Below, one piece after another: positions 38,245 through 45,115 of a DNA stretch of 64,000 bases. Location: assembly GCA_035646535.1 (NCBI GenBank), contig DASRPD010000105.1, positions 1 to 64,000 on the forward strand, given 5' to 3'. The notes under the pieces are model-generated. The model saw nothing but the letters and a program-made list of their open reading frames with translations, did not search any database and was not told the origin of the DNA. The stretch is from DASRPD01 sp035646535. Its GTDB lineage: Bacteria > Actinomycetota > Acidimicrobiia > IMCC26256 > JANYLB01. Position numbers and translations under genes: made by a program. How positions within the stretch are numbered: the first letter of the stretch is position 1; the number at the start of each line of letters is the position of its first letter.

Positions 38245-38289
38245 CGTTGGTGCGTTTCCCGTCGCTATGCGACGGGAAACGCACCAACG
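38245..38289. repeat. Perfect hairpin, family copy C (between aspS and the DUF559 gene)
   Basis: Two perfect 21-base arms with a TAT loop at 38266-38268. The inner arm reads TTTCCC, mirrored on the other side. It lies just upstream of the DUF559 gene and 26 bases beyond the aspS stop, so it could double as an aspS terminator. Confidence 0.92.
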
Positions 38290-38315
38290 GCGCACTGGAG
38301 GGGACGCGCGGCTCG

Positions 38316-40076
38316 TCAGGATCGGCGAGTCGGACGGGATGTGCGCTGGAGGCCGAGGTCGCGGAGCTGGGCGGGGTCGATCTCGGTGGGCGCTCCGGTG
38401 AGCGGATCGGCGCCCGACTGGGTCTTGGGGAACGCGATCACCTCGCGGATGTTCTCCTCGCCGCAGAGCAGCGCGGCGAACCGGTCGATGCCGATCGCAA
38501 AGCCCGCGTGCGGAGGGGCGCCGTAGCGGAACGCCTCGAGCAGGAACCCGAAGCGCTCGGCTGCGGTCTCGTCGGAGATTCCGAGCAGGGTGAAGACCCG
38601 GCGCTGGACGTCGGGCGTGTGGATCCGGACGCTGCCCGAACCCAGCTCCGACCCGTTGAGCACGAGGTCGTACGACAGGGACCGCACCTTCAGCAGGTCT
38701 TCTCCCCAGGCGGTCGCCAGGAGCTCCAGGTCGTCGGGGTGCGGCATCGTGAACGGATGGTGGGCCGGGATCGGGCTGCCGTCGTCGGTGAGGCCCTCGA
38801 ACAACGGGAAGTGGTCGATCCAGCAGAAGTGGAGCCCGCCCTCGTCGACGGGAGGTCGGTCCAGGTCGAGGCGGAGCGCGCCCAGCACCTCGCTCGCCAT
38901 CCGCGGTGCACCGGCGACGATGAGCACGAGGTCACCGTCGGCCGCACCGAGCGTGCGGATCAGGTCGCCCTGCTCGTCGGCGGTGAGGTGGTTGAGGCCC
39001 GGACCGGCGAGAGCGCCGCCCTCGAGCTTGAACGACACCAACCCGGCCGCGCCGAGCGCCTTGGCCCGATCGATGAGCGCGTCGCGCTTGTTGCGACCCA
39101 TGTCGGCCCGGCCCGGGACCCGGATGCCCCGCACCGCCTCGGCCTGGAACGCCCGGAACCCCGTCGACGCGAACACCGGCGCGAGGTCGACGATCTCAAG
39201 CCCGAATCGGATGTCGGGCTTGTCGGACCCGAACCGGTCCATGGCGTCCTGCCAGGTCATGCGGGAGAAGTCGCCCGGCCGCTCCCCCGTGACCGCCTCA
39301 ACCGCGGCGCCGACAGCTTCGGTGACCACGGCCTGCACGTCGGCGGCACCGGCGAAGCTCATCTCCATGTCGTACTGCATGAACTCGAACTGGCGGTCGG
39401 CCCGCAGGTCTTCGTCGCGCAGGCATCGAGCGATCTGGAAGTAGCGCTCCAGCCCACCGACCATGAGGAGCTGCTTGAACAGTTGGGGGCTCTGCGGCAG
39501 CGCGTAGAACTCGCCTGGATGGAGCCGCGACGGGACCACGAAGTCGCGCGCGCCTTCGGGGGTCGACGCGATGAGCATGGGTGTCTCGACCTCGACGAAG
39601 CGCTGGTCCTCCATCGAACGGCGCAGCGCGTGGTTCACGGTGGCCCGCAAACGCAGGTTGCGTTGCAGCGACGGGCGACGCAGGTCGAGGTATCGGTGCT
39701 TCAGACGGAGCGCTTCGTCGACGTCGCCCGCGCGCCCGTCGAGCGGGAACGGCGGCGGTTCGGACTCGGCCAGCACCTCCACCCCGCTGGCCGCGATCTC
39801 GATCGTGCCGGTCGACAGGTCGGGGTTCACCGTCCCCTCGGGACGCGCCCGGACCTCGCCCGTCACCCGCACCACATACTCGGATCGCAAGCGGTGGGCG
39901 CCGGCACCGCCCGGAGCCTCCGGATCGACGAGGACCTGGACGAGGCCGGACGCGTCGCGAACGTCGAGGAACAGGACGCCGCCATGGTCACGGTGGTTCG
40001 CGACCCAGCCGCAGATGACGACCGACGACCCGATGTCGTCGACACCGAGCGTTCCCGACTCGTGGGTGCGCATCAT
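38316..40076 (-). CDS. aspS: Aspartyl-tRNA synthetase (probably non-discriminating Asp/Asn)
   Basis: Full-length 586-aa class IIb bacterial enzyme with an N-terminal OB fold (GWVANHRDHGGVLFLDVRD), motif 2 (RCLRDEDLRADRQFEFMQYD), the GAD insertion domain and motif 3 (GFAIGIDRFAALLCG). The His in RDHGG and the Gly in RPEGT match the pattern linked to non-discriminating enzymes, which charge both tRNA-Asp and tRNA-Asn and need GatCAB. ATG 40076 overlaps the hisS stop; the frame is open much further upstream, but that is antiphase hisS. Confidence 0.96.
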   Translation of the reverse strand: MMRTHESGTLGVDDIGSSVVICGWVANHRDHGGVLFLDVRDASGLVQVLVDPEAPGGAGAHRLRSEYVVRVTGEVRARPEGTVNPDLSTGTIEIAASGVEVLAESEPPPFPLDGRAGDVDEALRLKHRYLDLRRPSLQRNLRLRATVNHALRRSMEDQRFVEVETPMLIASTPEGARDFVVPSRLHPGEFYALPQSPQLFKQLLMVGGLERYFQIARCLRDEDLRADRQFEFMQYDMEMSFAGAADVQAVVTEAVGAAVEAVTGERPGDFSRMTWQDAMDRFGSDKPDIRFGLEIVDLAPVFASTGFRAFQAEAVRGIRVPGRADMGRNKRDALIDRAKALGAAGLVSFKLEGGALAGPGLNHLTADEQGDLIRTLGAADGDLVLIVAGAPRMASEVLGALRLDLDRPPVDEGGLHFCWIDHFPLFEGLTDDGSPIPAHHPFTMPHPDDLELLATAWGEDLLKVRSLSYDLVLNGSELGSGSVRIHTPDVQRRVFTLLGISDETAAERFGFLLEAFRYGAPPHAGFAIGIDRFAALLCGEENIREVIAFPKTQSGADPLTGAPTEIDPAQLRDLGLQRTSRPTRRS

Positions 40077-41377
40077 CGGTGGGGCCCCGCCGACCCGGGA
40101 GCCGATCGGCCGGATCCGGTTGCGCGCTCGTAGAGCCAGCCGACGACCAGCTCCCGCGACACCTTGTGCTCCTCTCCCGTGCTGCGTTCGCGCACGGTCA
40201 GTTCGACGGCACCCGATTCGAGCACCACGGTGAAGCGTGCCTCGTGGCGCGCCGCGAGCTTCCATTGGGCCTTCTCCGACCGACCGCCGGAGGCCTGCTC
40301 GACCCGGAGACCCTCGACGCGCAGCTCGTGCAGCAGGACGGCAGCCTCCGGACCCGTCAGGTCGACGCGGCGGTCGACGACGAACACGTCGAGCGGCGGT
40401 GTCGCCGCCGGGAACACACCCTCGGCGTCGCACGCGAGCAGGGCCCGCTCGATTCCGATGCCGAAGCCGATCCCCGACACATCGGGACCGCCCATCTCCG
40501 CGGCGAGCCCGTCGTACCGACCCCCTCCACCGATGGCGTCCTGCGCTGCGTCGAGAGACTCCGCCGCGAACTCGAAGGTGGTCCCCGTGTAGTAGTCGAA
40601 CCCGCGGACGAGACGCGGCTCGAGCTCGAACGGGATGCCCAGCGCGCGCAGGCCGGCCTGCACCTGTTCGAAGTGCCCGGCGGCCTCGGCGGAGAGGTGC
40701 TCGGGGAGCTGGGGCGCCCGGTCGACGACATCGATCACCGCGGGGTTCTTCGAGTCGAGGATCCGGAGTGGGTTGTCGGCGAGCATCCGACCGAAATCGT
40801 CGCCCAGCGTGCTCACGTGCGGTGCGAGGTACTCGCGCAGCCGCCCGACGTAGGTTCCGCGACTCTTCGCGTCGCCCATCGAGTTCAGCCTGAGCCGGAC
40901 CCGGGAGAGGCCGAGCGACGCGAAGAACCCCGCGGCCAGATCGATGACCTCGATGTCGAGATCGGGATCCGGCGCCCCGACCACCTCGGCCCCCACCTGC
41001 CAGTGCTGGCGGTAGCGACCCTTCTGCGGACGCTCGTAGCGGAAGTTCGGCGCCGAGTAGAACACCTTCCACGGCTCGGTCGGCCGGTGCTCGACGAACG
41101 CCCGGACGACCGACGCCGTGCCTTCCGGTCGGAGTGCGAGGCGTCGGTTGCCCTTGTCGGCGAACTCGTACATCTCCTTCTTGACGATGTCGGTCGACTC
41201 CCCCACTCGCAGGAACACCTCGAGGTGCTCGAACAGCGGTGTGACCGCCAGCCCGTAGCCGAACCGGTCGGCCCGGGCACTGAAGGCGTCGACGAACGCC
41301 GCGAACCGCCGCGACGCCGGCGGCAGAATGTCGTGGGTCCCTTTCGGGGCTCGGAAGACCTGACTGAAAGGGGTCAC
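40073..41377 (-). CDS. hisS: Histidyl-tRNA synthetase
   Basis: A 434-aa class II enzyme: FRAPKGTHDILPPASRRF at the start, motif 2 region LALRPEGTASVVRAFVEH, the HisA motif LVRGFDYYTGTTFEF and GGGRYDGLAAEMGG, and a C-terminal anticodon-binding domain (VFVVDRRVDLTGPEA). GTG start at 41377, with a -10-like hexamer 6 bases upstream. Confidence 0.96.
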   Translation of the reverse strand: MTPFSQVFRAPKGTHDILPPASRRFAAFVDAFSARADRFGYGLAVTPLFEHLEVFLRVGESTDIVKKEMYEFADKGNRRLALRPEGTASVVRAFVEHRPTEPWKVFYSAPNFRYERPQKGRYRQHWQVGAEVVGAPDPDLDIEVIDLAAGFFASLGLSRVRLRLNSMGDAKSRGTYVGRLREYLAPHVSTLGDDFGRMLADNPLRILDSKNPAVIDVVDRAPQLPEHLSAEAAGHFEQVQAGLRALGIPFELEPRLVRGFDYYTGTTFEFAAESLDAAQDAIGGGGRYDGLAAEMGGPDVSGIGFGIGIERALLACDAEGVFPAATPPLDVFVVDRRVDLTGPEAAVLLHELRVEGLRVEQASGGRSEKAQWKLAARHEARFTVVLESGAVELTVRERSTGEEHKVSRELVVGWLYERATGSGRSAPGSAGPHR

Positions 41378-41383
41378 TCCCGG

Positions 41384-41389
41384 ATGCTA
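41384..41389 (-). promoter_or_regulatory. Candidate -10 element for a leaderless hisS-aspS transcript
   Basis: TAGCAT on the minus strand lies exactly 6 bases before the hisS GTG, the same spacing as at aroC. No convincing -35 is visible. The 74-base gap upstream ends the prepilin cluster, so a fresh promoter is expected here. Confidence 0.4.
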
Positions 41390-41451
41390 CCGGGGCCACC
41401 TCGGCGATTCGGGACCGTTTGGCCCGCAGGTCGCCTGGTGCGCGGTGCCGA

Positions 41452-42906
41452 TCAGCACCCGGTGGTGGTCACCGCTCCCGGTGTGCACTCGAGCCATTGC
41501 GTGATGTCGAGCGTCACCTCGCCGAAGCCCACGGTCTGTTCGACCGTCGGGTCGTAGACCACGGTCATGTTGTTCTTCACCTGTATGTTGTTCGCGTAGA
41601 TCGCGCCGTGGAACTCGGCGTTGTTCTTGAACCCGACCGGCCCGTTGGGCGCGTAGAGCAGCACCGCGGTGTTGTCGCTCTGTTGGAAGTTGTTCTTGAA
41701 AGAGATCGCGCAGTCTCCGGGGTTGCCGCCGTTGGTGGTGCAGGAGCTCGCCGCGCCCGCGTAGTAGGACACCAGGACGAGGATCTTGTCGTCCGTGTTT
41801 CCGAGGACCGCTCCCACCCCGTTTCCACCGTCGATCGGCGCCGCGGCGGCGACGATGGTCGTGTCGCCCGCGATCTTCACGCCAGTGAGATCGATCGCGT
41901 TGGTCGAGCTCCCACCCTCCACGTAGAACGTGCCCGAGAGGCTGTTGCCGTTCGCGGCGAGGTAGGTGTTGAACGCCCCGGGCGACGCGAAGGTCTGGAC
42001 GGTGCCCGGCGGGTAGTTGGCCTCATTGAACGTGTAGGTGGGGATCGGCCTGGGTGTCGGCGCAGTGGCGCACACGAACGGCGTCACCGTCCCCGCGACG
42101 CTCGCTCCGCCGGTCAGGTTCCCCCACGCCTTGACGTTGCCGCCGATCGACCCGCCGTCCACGTCGTACTTCGCATGCTCGGGGTCGTCGGCGCATCCCG
42201 GGGTGCTCGACGACGACGTCACGTTCCCACCGATCGTGCCGCTGTTGCTCACGGCGTTCCCCGACGAGTCGTAGCCGCCGGTCCACACGTCGCCGGAGAC
42301 GATCGAGTTGTTCTGCAGGGTCACGGAGCCGGTCGCGGCATTGATGCTCCCGCTGCCGGCGGTGTCCTTCCCCGCGCACCCGGGATCGTCGGCGCTCAGC
42401 ACCTCGTCGTTCTTGTACACCACGACGAAGGTGTTCGCCCAGATGTCGCCGCAGACGACATTGTTGTTCTTCGTCGTCACGTCGCTGAGGGAGAAGAGGG
42501 CGTACCGGAACGAGCGCGGCGGGGCCATCGTCACCCGCAGGCGCCGTGAGGCCGATACGGAGCCGCCGGGTCCGCACGTCCCCACCGAGTCGATCTGGTA
42601 GCGGTTGCGAGCCAGTGCCGTGACCCGGAACTCGTACGTCCCTTCGGCGGTGTCGCCGGTGACTGAGCCCGTCGGCGCGATGCCCGCGGTGTTCTGGAGC
42701 TTCGCGATCGCGTCGTTGACGCCCGACTCGGCGATGTGGACGGCCGCACCCCAGCACCGGTTCCGTCCGGTGGCGGTCGCGCCATGCAGGCTGTTGTAGA
42801 ACATGATCGCGGTGAGCCCGCTGGTGATGAACACCACGAGCAGGACCGTGATCATGGCGATGCCGTGCTCGGTTCCGGTACGGGAGCCGTCGAGTCGTCG
42901 CGTCAT
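41452..42906 (-). CDS. PilX-like prepilin with large extracellular domain
   Basis: A 484-aa protein with a short leader ending at Gly15 (TGTEHG), then a hydrophobic helix AMITVLLVVFITSGLTAIMF lacking Glu5, and the PilX-like motif AAVHIAESGVNDAI. The long C-terminal part is rich in Gly, Asn, Ser and Thr with repeated GSINAATGSVTLQNNSIVSG-like beta segments. It resembles surface beta-helix proteins and holds about ten cysteines. Likely a minor pilin or tip protein. ATG overlaps the upstream prepilin stop (ATGA). Confidence 0.78.
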   Translation of the reverse strand: MTRRLDGSRTGTEHGIAMITVLLVVFITSGLTAIMFYNSLHGATATGRNRCWGAAVHIAESGVNDAIAKLQNTAGIAPTGSVTGDTAEGTYEFRVTALARNRYQIDSVGTCGPGGSVSASRRLRVTMAPPRSFRYALFSLSDVTTKNNNVVCGDIWANTFVVVYKNDEVLSADDPGCAGKDTAGSGSINAATGSVTLQNNSIVSGDVWTGGYDSSGNAVSNSGTIGGNVTSSSSTPGCADDPEHAKYDVDGGSIGGNVKAWGNLTGGASVAGTVTPFVCATAPTPRPIPTYTFNEANYPPGTVQTFASPGAFNTYLAANGNSLSGTFYVEGGSSTNAIDLTGVKIAGDTTIVAAAAPIDGGNGVGAVLGNTDDKILVLVSYYAGAASSCTTNGGNPGDCAISFKNNFQQSDNTAVLLYAPNGPVGFKNNAEFHGAIYANNIQVKNNMTVVYDPTVEQTVGFGEVTLDITQWLECTPGAVTTTGC

Positions 42907-43421
42907 TGCACGATCCTGTTCCTCAGGTTCACCTCTGAATCGAGCACGAGTGTGGTGTCGGGGGTGTTCTTGGGGTTGACCTGGAGCACGATCTTCACCC
43001 ACTGGGCGCCCGGCGTCGGGGGTGCCTCCTCGTAGGAGAAGATGTCGGTCGTCGCGAGCTGGTCCTGCACCGGCGTCGCGGTGCCCGAGTTGATGCTGCG
43101 CGTCAGGGTCGTTCCGCTCGCGTCGTAGGTGAGATGGGTCGGAGTGCCGTTTACGTAGGTGTTGAAGTCGAGATAGGAGGCAGTCGACGACGTCGAGACG
43201 TCGGTCGCCTGGCGCAGTTCCTTCGTCAGCCGGTTGAGGGTGATCCGCATCGAGTCCAGGCTCGCGTTGCGGTCGCTCTGGAACGCCTCGGAGCGCGTGA
43301 TGCTGAGCAGCGCGTCCATGGTCACACCCAGCACGCCCAGGAGAAGCGTCACGGTGATGAGCAGCTCGACGAGGGTGAAGCCCCGCTCAGCTGCATTGGT
43401 TCTAGCCCCGCTCAGCTGCAT
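42903..43421 (-). CDS. PilW/GspJ-like minor prepilin
   Basis: A 172-aa prepilin: leader MQLSGARTNAAERG, then FTLVELLITVTLLLGVLGVT with Glu at mature position 5. MRITLNRLTKELRQATDVS follows, typical of PilW/GspJ-type minor pilins. Its first codons lie in a 24-base sequence duplicated in tandem, shared with the end of the upstream gene. ATG 43421 overlaps that gene by 10 bases. Confidence 0.87.
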   Translation of the reverse strand: MQLSGARTNAAERGFTLVELLITVTLLLGVLGVTMDALLSITRSEAFQSDRNASLDSMRITLNRLTKELRQATDVSTSSTASYLDFNTYVNGTPTHLTYDASGTTLTRSINSGTATPVQDQLATTDIFSYEEAPPTPGAQWVKIVLQVNPKNTPDTTLVLDSEVNLRNRIVQ

Positions 43422-43428
43422 TGGTTCT
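43380..43428. repeat. 24-base direct duplication (25-base period) at a prepilin gene junction
   Basis: The 24 bases at 43380-43403 recur exactly at 43405-43428. One copy supplies the last codons and stop of the PilV-like gene together with the ATG of the PilW-like gene; the other codes for the RTNAAERG leader end. The 25-base period shifts frame, so the duplication joins two reading frames. Confidence 0.93.
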
Positions 43429-44722
43429 TCGCGATGGTGATCGTGTTCGTCGGTGCGGATTCATTCCCTGCCTTGTCGTAAGCGGCGATGTAGTAGCGGA
43501 CCGAGGCGAGCGACTTCGATGTCGAGTCACTGGTGCTCGTCCCCGAGAGGGTCGGAGGGATCACCTGCCAGGTGGTGCCGTCGGTGCTGCGGTAGAGGCG
43601 GTACCCGACGAAGTTCGTGTCGGTCGCGACGCCCCACGACAGTGCGGTGGTCCGCGTGTTGCCCGAGCACGACACCGTCCGGGTGAGCGTTCCCGGCGTC
43701 GTCGGCTTCACGGTGTCGAGGATGATGCTCTGCGGGTTGAGGGTCCAGAAACCGCCGACCGTGTTCCGCAGCTTCCCGTAGATCGTCTTGTTCCCGTCAC
43801 CGCTGGAGAACGTCCAGCCGACGGTGGGATCCGACGAGTCGTACGGCACGTCGACGCCGAACGTCACGTCGTCGTTCGAGAAGTTGGCGATGAGGTCCCC
43901 GCACCCGCCGTTGAACGCCATCGAGAGCGTGATCGACTGGGTGGCGGTGTACACCGAAGTGGCGCTCGATGATCCCGCGACCGAGAACGATCCGCAGGGC
44001 GCCGGGGTCGTCGTCGTGGTCGTCGACGACGGGAGGGTGGTGCTGGTCGAGGAGGAGGTCGTCGTCGACGTGCCGTTGATGATCACGGTTCCGGGCGTGA
44101 ACAGCACCGACTCGCGCAGGATCCGGGCCGTGCCGGGCCGGCCCAGCGTGCGGTAGCGCACCATCACAGTGACCCGCTTGAGGTCCTGGGTTCCTGCGAT
44201 GGTGCGATCGTCGACCCAGGTCACGTAGTTGTAGACGTCGACCACGGTCGTGCCGACCTGCACCGGGCTCTCGACGTGCGGCACCGGACCCGGGGTCACG
44301 GTGTCGACGATGAGGGGTTCGTAGCCCCCGTCGCAGTTACAGTCGAACGAGGACCCGTCGGTGGAGACGTAGAAGTCGGGATACGACGGATCGGTGCTGT
44401 GCACGGGGTTCGAGCCGAGGGCGAGCTGGTCGTAGTCGACGTCGCGCCACTCCTCGAGGCGCTTGTTGGCGGCCGCCTCTGCCACCTGGCGCTGCCGGCT
44501 CAAGGCGACCGTCTGGAACCCGCTCGCGACGGTGAGGCCGAGACCGGCCATAACGACGGAGAGCACGCTGAGCGCCACGATCAGCTCGATGAGCGTCATG
44601 CCCCGCTCCGAGGCGCGGGGCTCCGAGGCGCGGGGCTTCGAGGCGCGGGGCTTCGAGGCGCGGCGCGACGGCGTCGGACCTGCTCCACCGCGCCGGTCGT
44701 CCGTGACGCCTGCTCGCTCCAT
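43412..44722 (-). CDS. PilV-like prepilin with C-terminal fibronectin type III-like domain
   Basis: A 436-aa protein. The leader is unusually long (41 aa) and contains the repeat RASKP/RASEP, ending SERG; the mature part opens MTLIELIVALSVLSVVMAGL with Glu5, then QVAEAAANKRLEEWRDVDY. After the pilin domain a Ser/Thr-rich linker (about residues 245-265) leads to two beta-rich domains. The last (LSWGVATDTNFVGYRLYRST, then AYDKAGNES) looks like fibronectin type III. This suggests a tip-located adhesive minor pilin. It is first in a three-gene operon behind promoter site 4. Confidence 0.82.
   Translation of the reverse strand: MERAGVTDDRRGGAGPTPSRRASKPRASKPRASEPRASERGMTLIELIVALSVLSVVMAGLGLTVASGFQTVALSRQRQVAEAAANKRLEEWRDVDYDQLALGSNPVHSTDPSYPDFYVSTDGSSFDCNCDGGYEPLIVDTVTPGPVPHVESPVQVGTTVVDVYNYVTWVDDRTIAGTQDLKRVTVMVRYRTLGRPGTARILRESVLFTPGTVIINGTSTTTSSSTSTTLPSSTTTTTTPAPCGSFSVAGSSSATSVYTATQSITLSMAFNGGCGDLIANFSNDDVTFGVDVPYDSSDPTVGWTFSSGDGNKTIYGKLRNTVGGFWTLNPQSIILDTVKPTTPGTLTRTVSCSGNTRTTALSWGVATDTNFVGYRLYRSTDGTTWQVIPPTLSGTSTSDSTSKSLASVRYYIAAYDKAGNESAPTNTITIAKNQCS
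44608..44665. repeat. 15-bp tandem repeat (about 4 units) coding the prepilin leader
   Basis: Units of the type CCGAGGCGCGGGGCT start at 44608, 44623, 44638 and 44653. In frame on the minus strand they encode Arg-Ala-Ser-Lys/Glu-Pro repeats upstream of the prepilin cleavage site. Contiguous, with no spacers. Confidence 0.85.
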
Positions 44723-44759
44723 CCTCTCTCCGACCTCAATCGTGACTCTCACTGCGCGG

Positions 44760-44786
44760 TATCGGCTGGAGACCGATCTGACTTGA
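44760..44786 (-). promoter_or_regulatory. Sigma-28-like promoter motif, site 4 (prepilin cluster)
   Basis: Minus strand TCAA (44783-44786), 16 bases, GCCGATA (44760-44766) followed by CC. It lies 38 bases upstream of the PilV-like ATG, whose ribosome binding site GGAGAGAGG follows. Best match of the set together with site 3. Confidence 0.65.
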
Positions 44787-44832
44787 ATCGTGGAACGGCC
44801 GTCCGGCCGCGGGCCGGGATCGGCCCCTCCCG

Positions 44833-44964
44833 CTAGCCCTTGACGTGTTCTTTGCGGTTGACCACGAGGAACGCGATCGGACCGGCGATGACGACGAGTC
44901 CGACAATCTGGATGATCGTCTCTGGCTGCTCCTTGAGACGGGTTCGGGCCGAGTTGACGGCCAA
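44833..44964 (-). CDS. Tiny (43-aa) single-helix membrane protein
   Basis: Minus-strand frame from TTG 44964: a polar start (VNSARTRLKEQPE), one membrane helix (IIQIVGLVVIAGPIAFLVV) and a basic end (NRKEHVKG). The pattern of a charged amphipathic start, a clean helix and a basic tail is hard to get by chance. There is no ribosome binding site, so the mRNA may be leaderless. Not a family I recognise. Confidence 0.45.
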   Translation of the reverse strand: MAVNSARTRLKEQPETIIQIVGLVVIAGPIAFLVVNRKEHVKG

Positions 44965-45115
44965 GAGGGTCTACGGCCCCGCGCGGCGATACTTGAGGCC
45001 CGAATTCCCATAACGCCGCCGTCGTCGCCGCCCCGTGGAAGGCGTGCACCGGTCGGCCGTCGCGTGGGCGTCGGCTGTCCTTGACCCGCGAGTCGGATAC
45101 GACAGCGCGGCTGGG

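Larger units (their letters stand above)
44723..45115. other. Gap between rel and the prepilin cluster: promoter site 4 and one tiny ORF
   Basis: This 393-base stretch holds pilus promoter motif site 4 (44760-44786) and a 43-codon minus-strand reading frame (44833-44964). Plus-strand frames over it have no recognisable content. Between 44965 and 45115 I see only a weak motif (TCAA, 15 bases, GCCGTAGA) ahead of the tiny frame and nothing else. Confidence 0.7.

Noticed and set aside
40077..41399. N-terminal extension making a 1,027-codon aspS
   Set aside because: The extra part is hisS read in another frame. The family start and the ATGA overlap place aspS at 40076.
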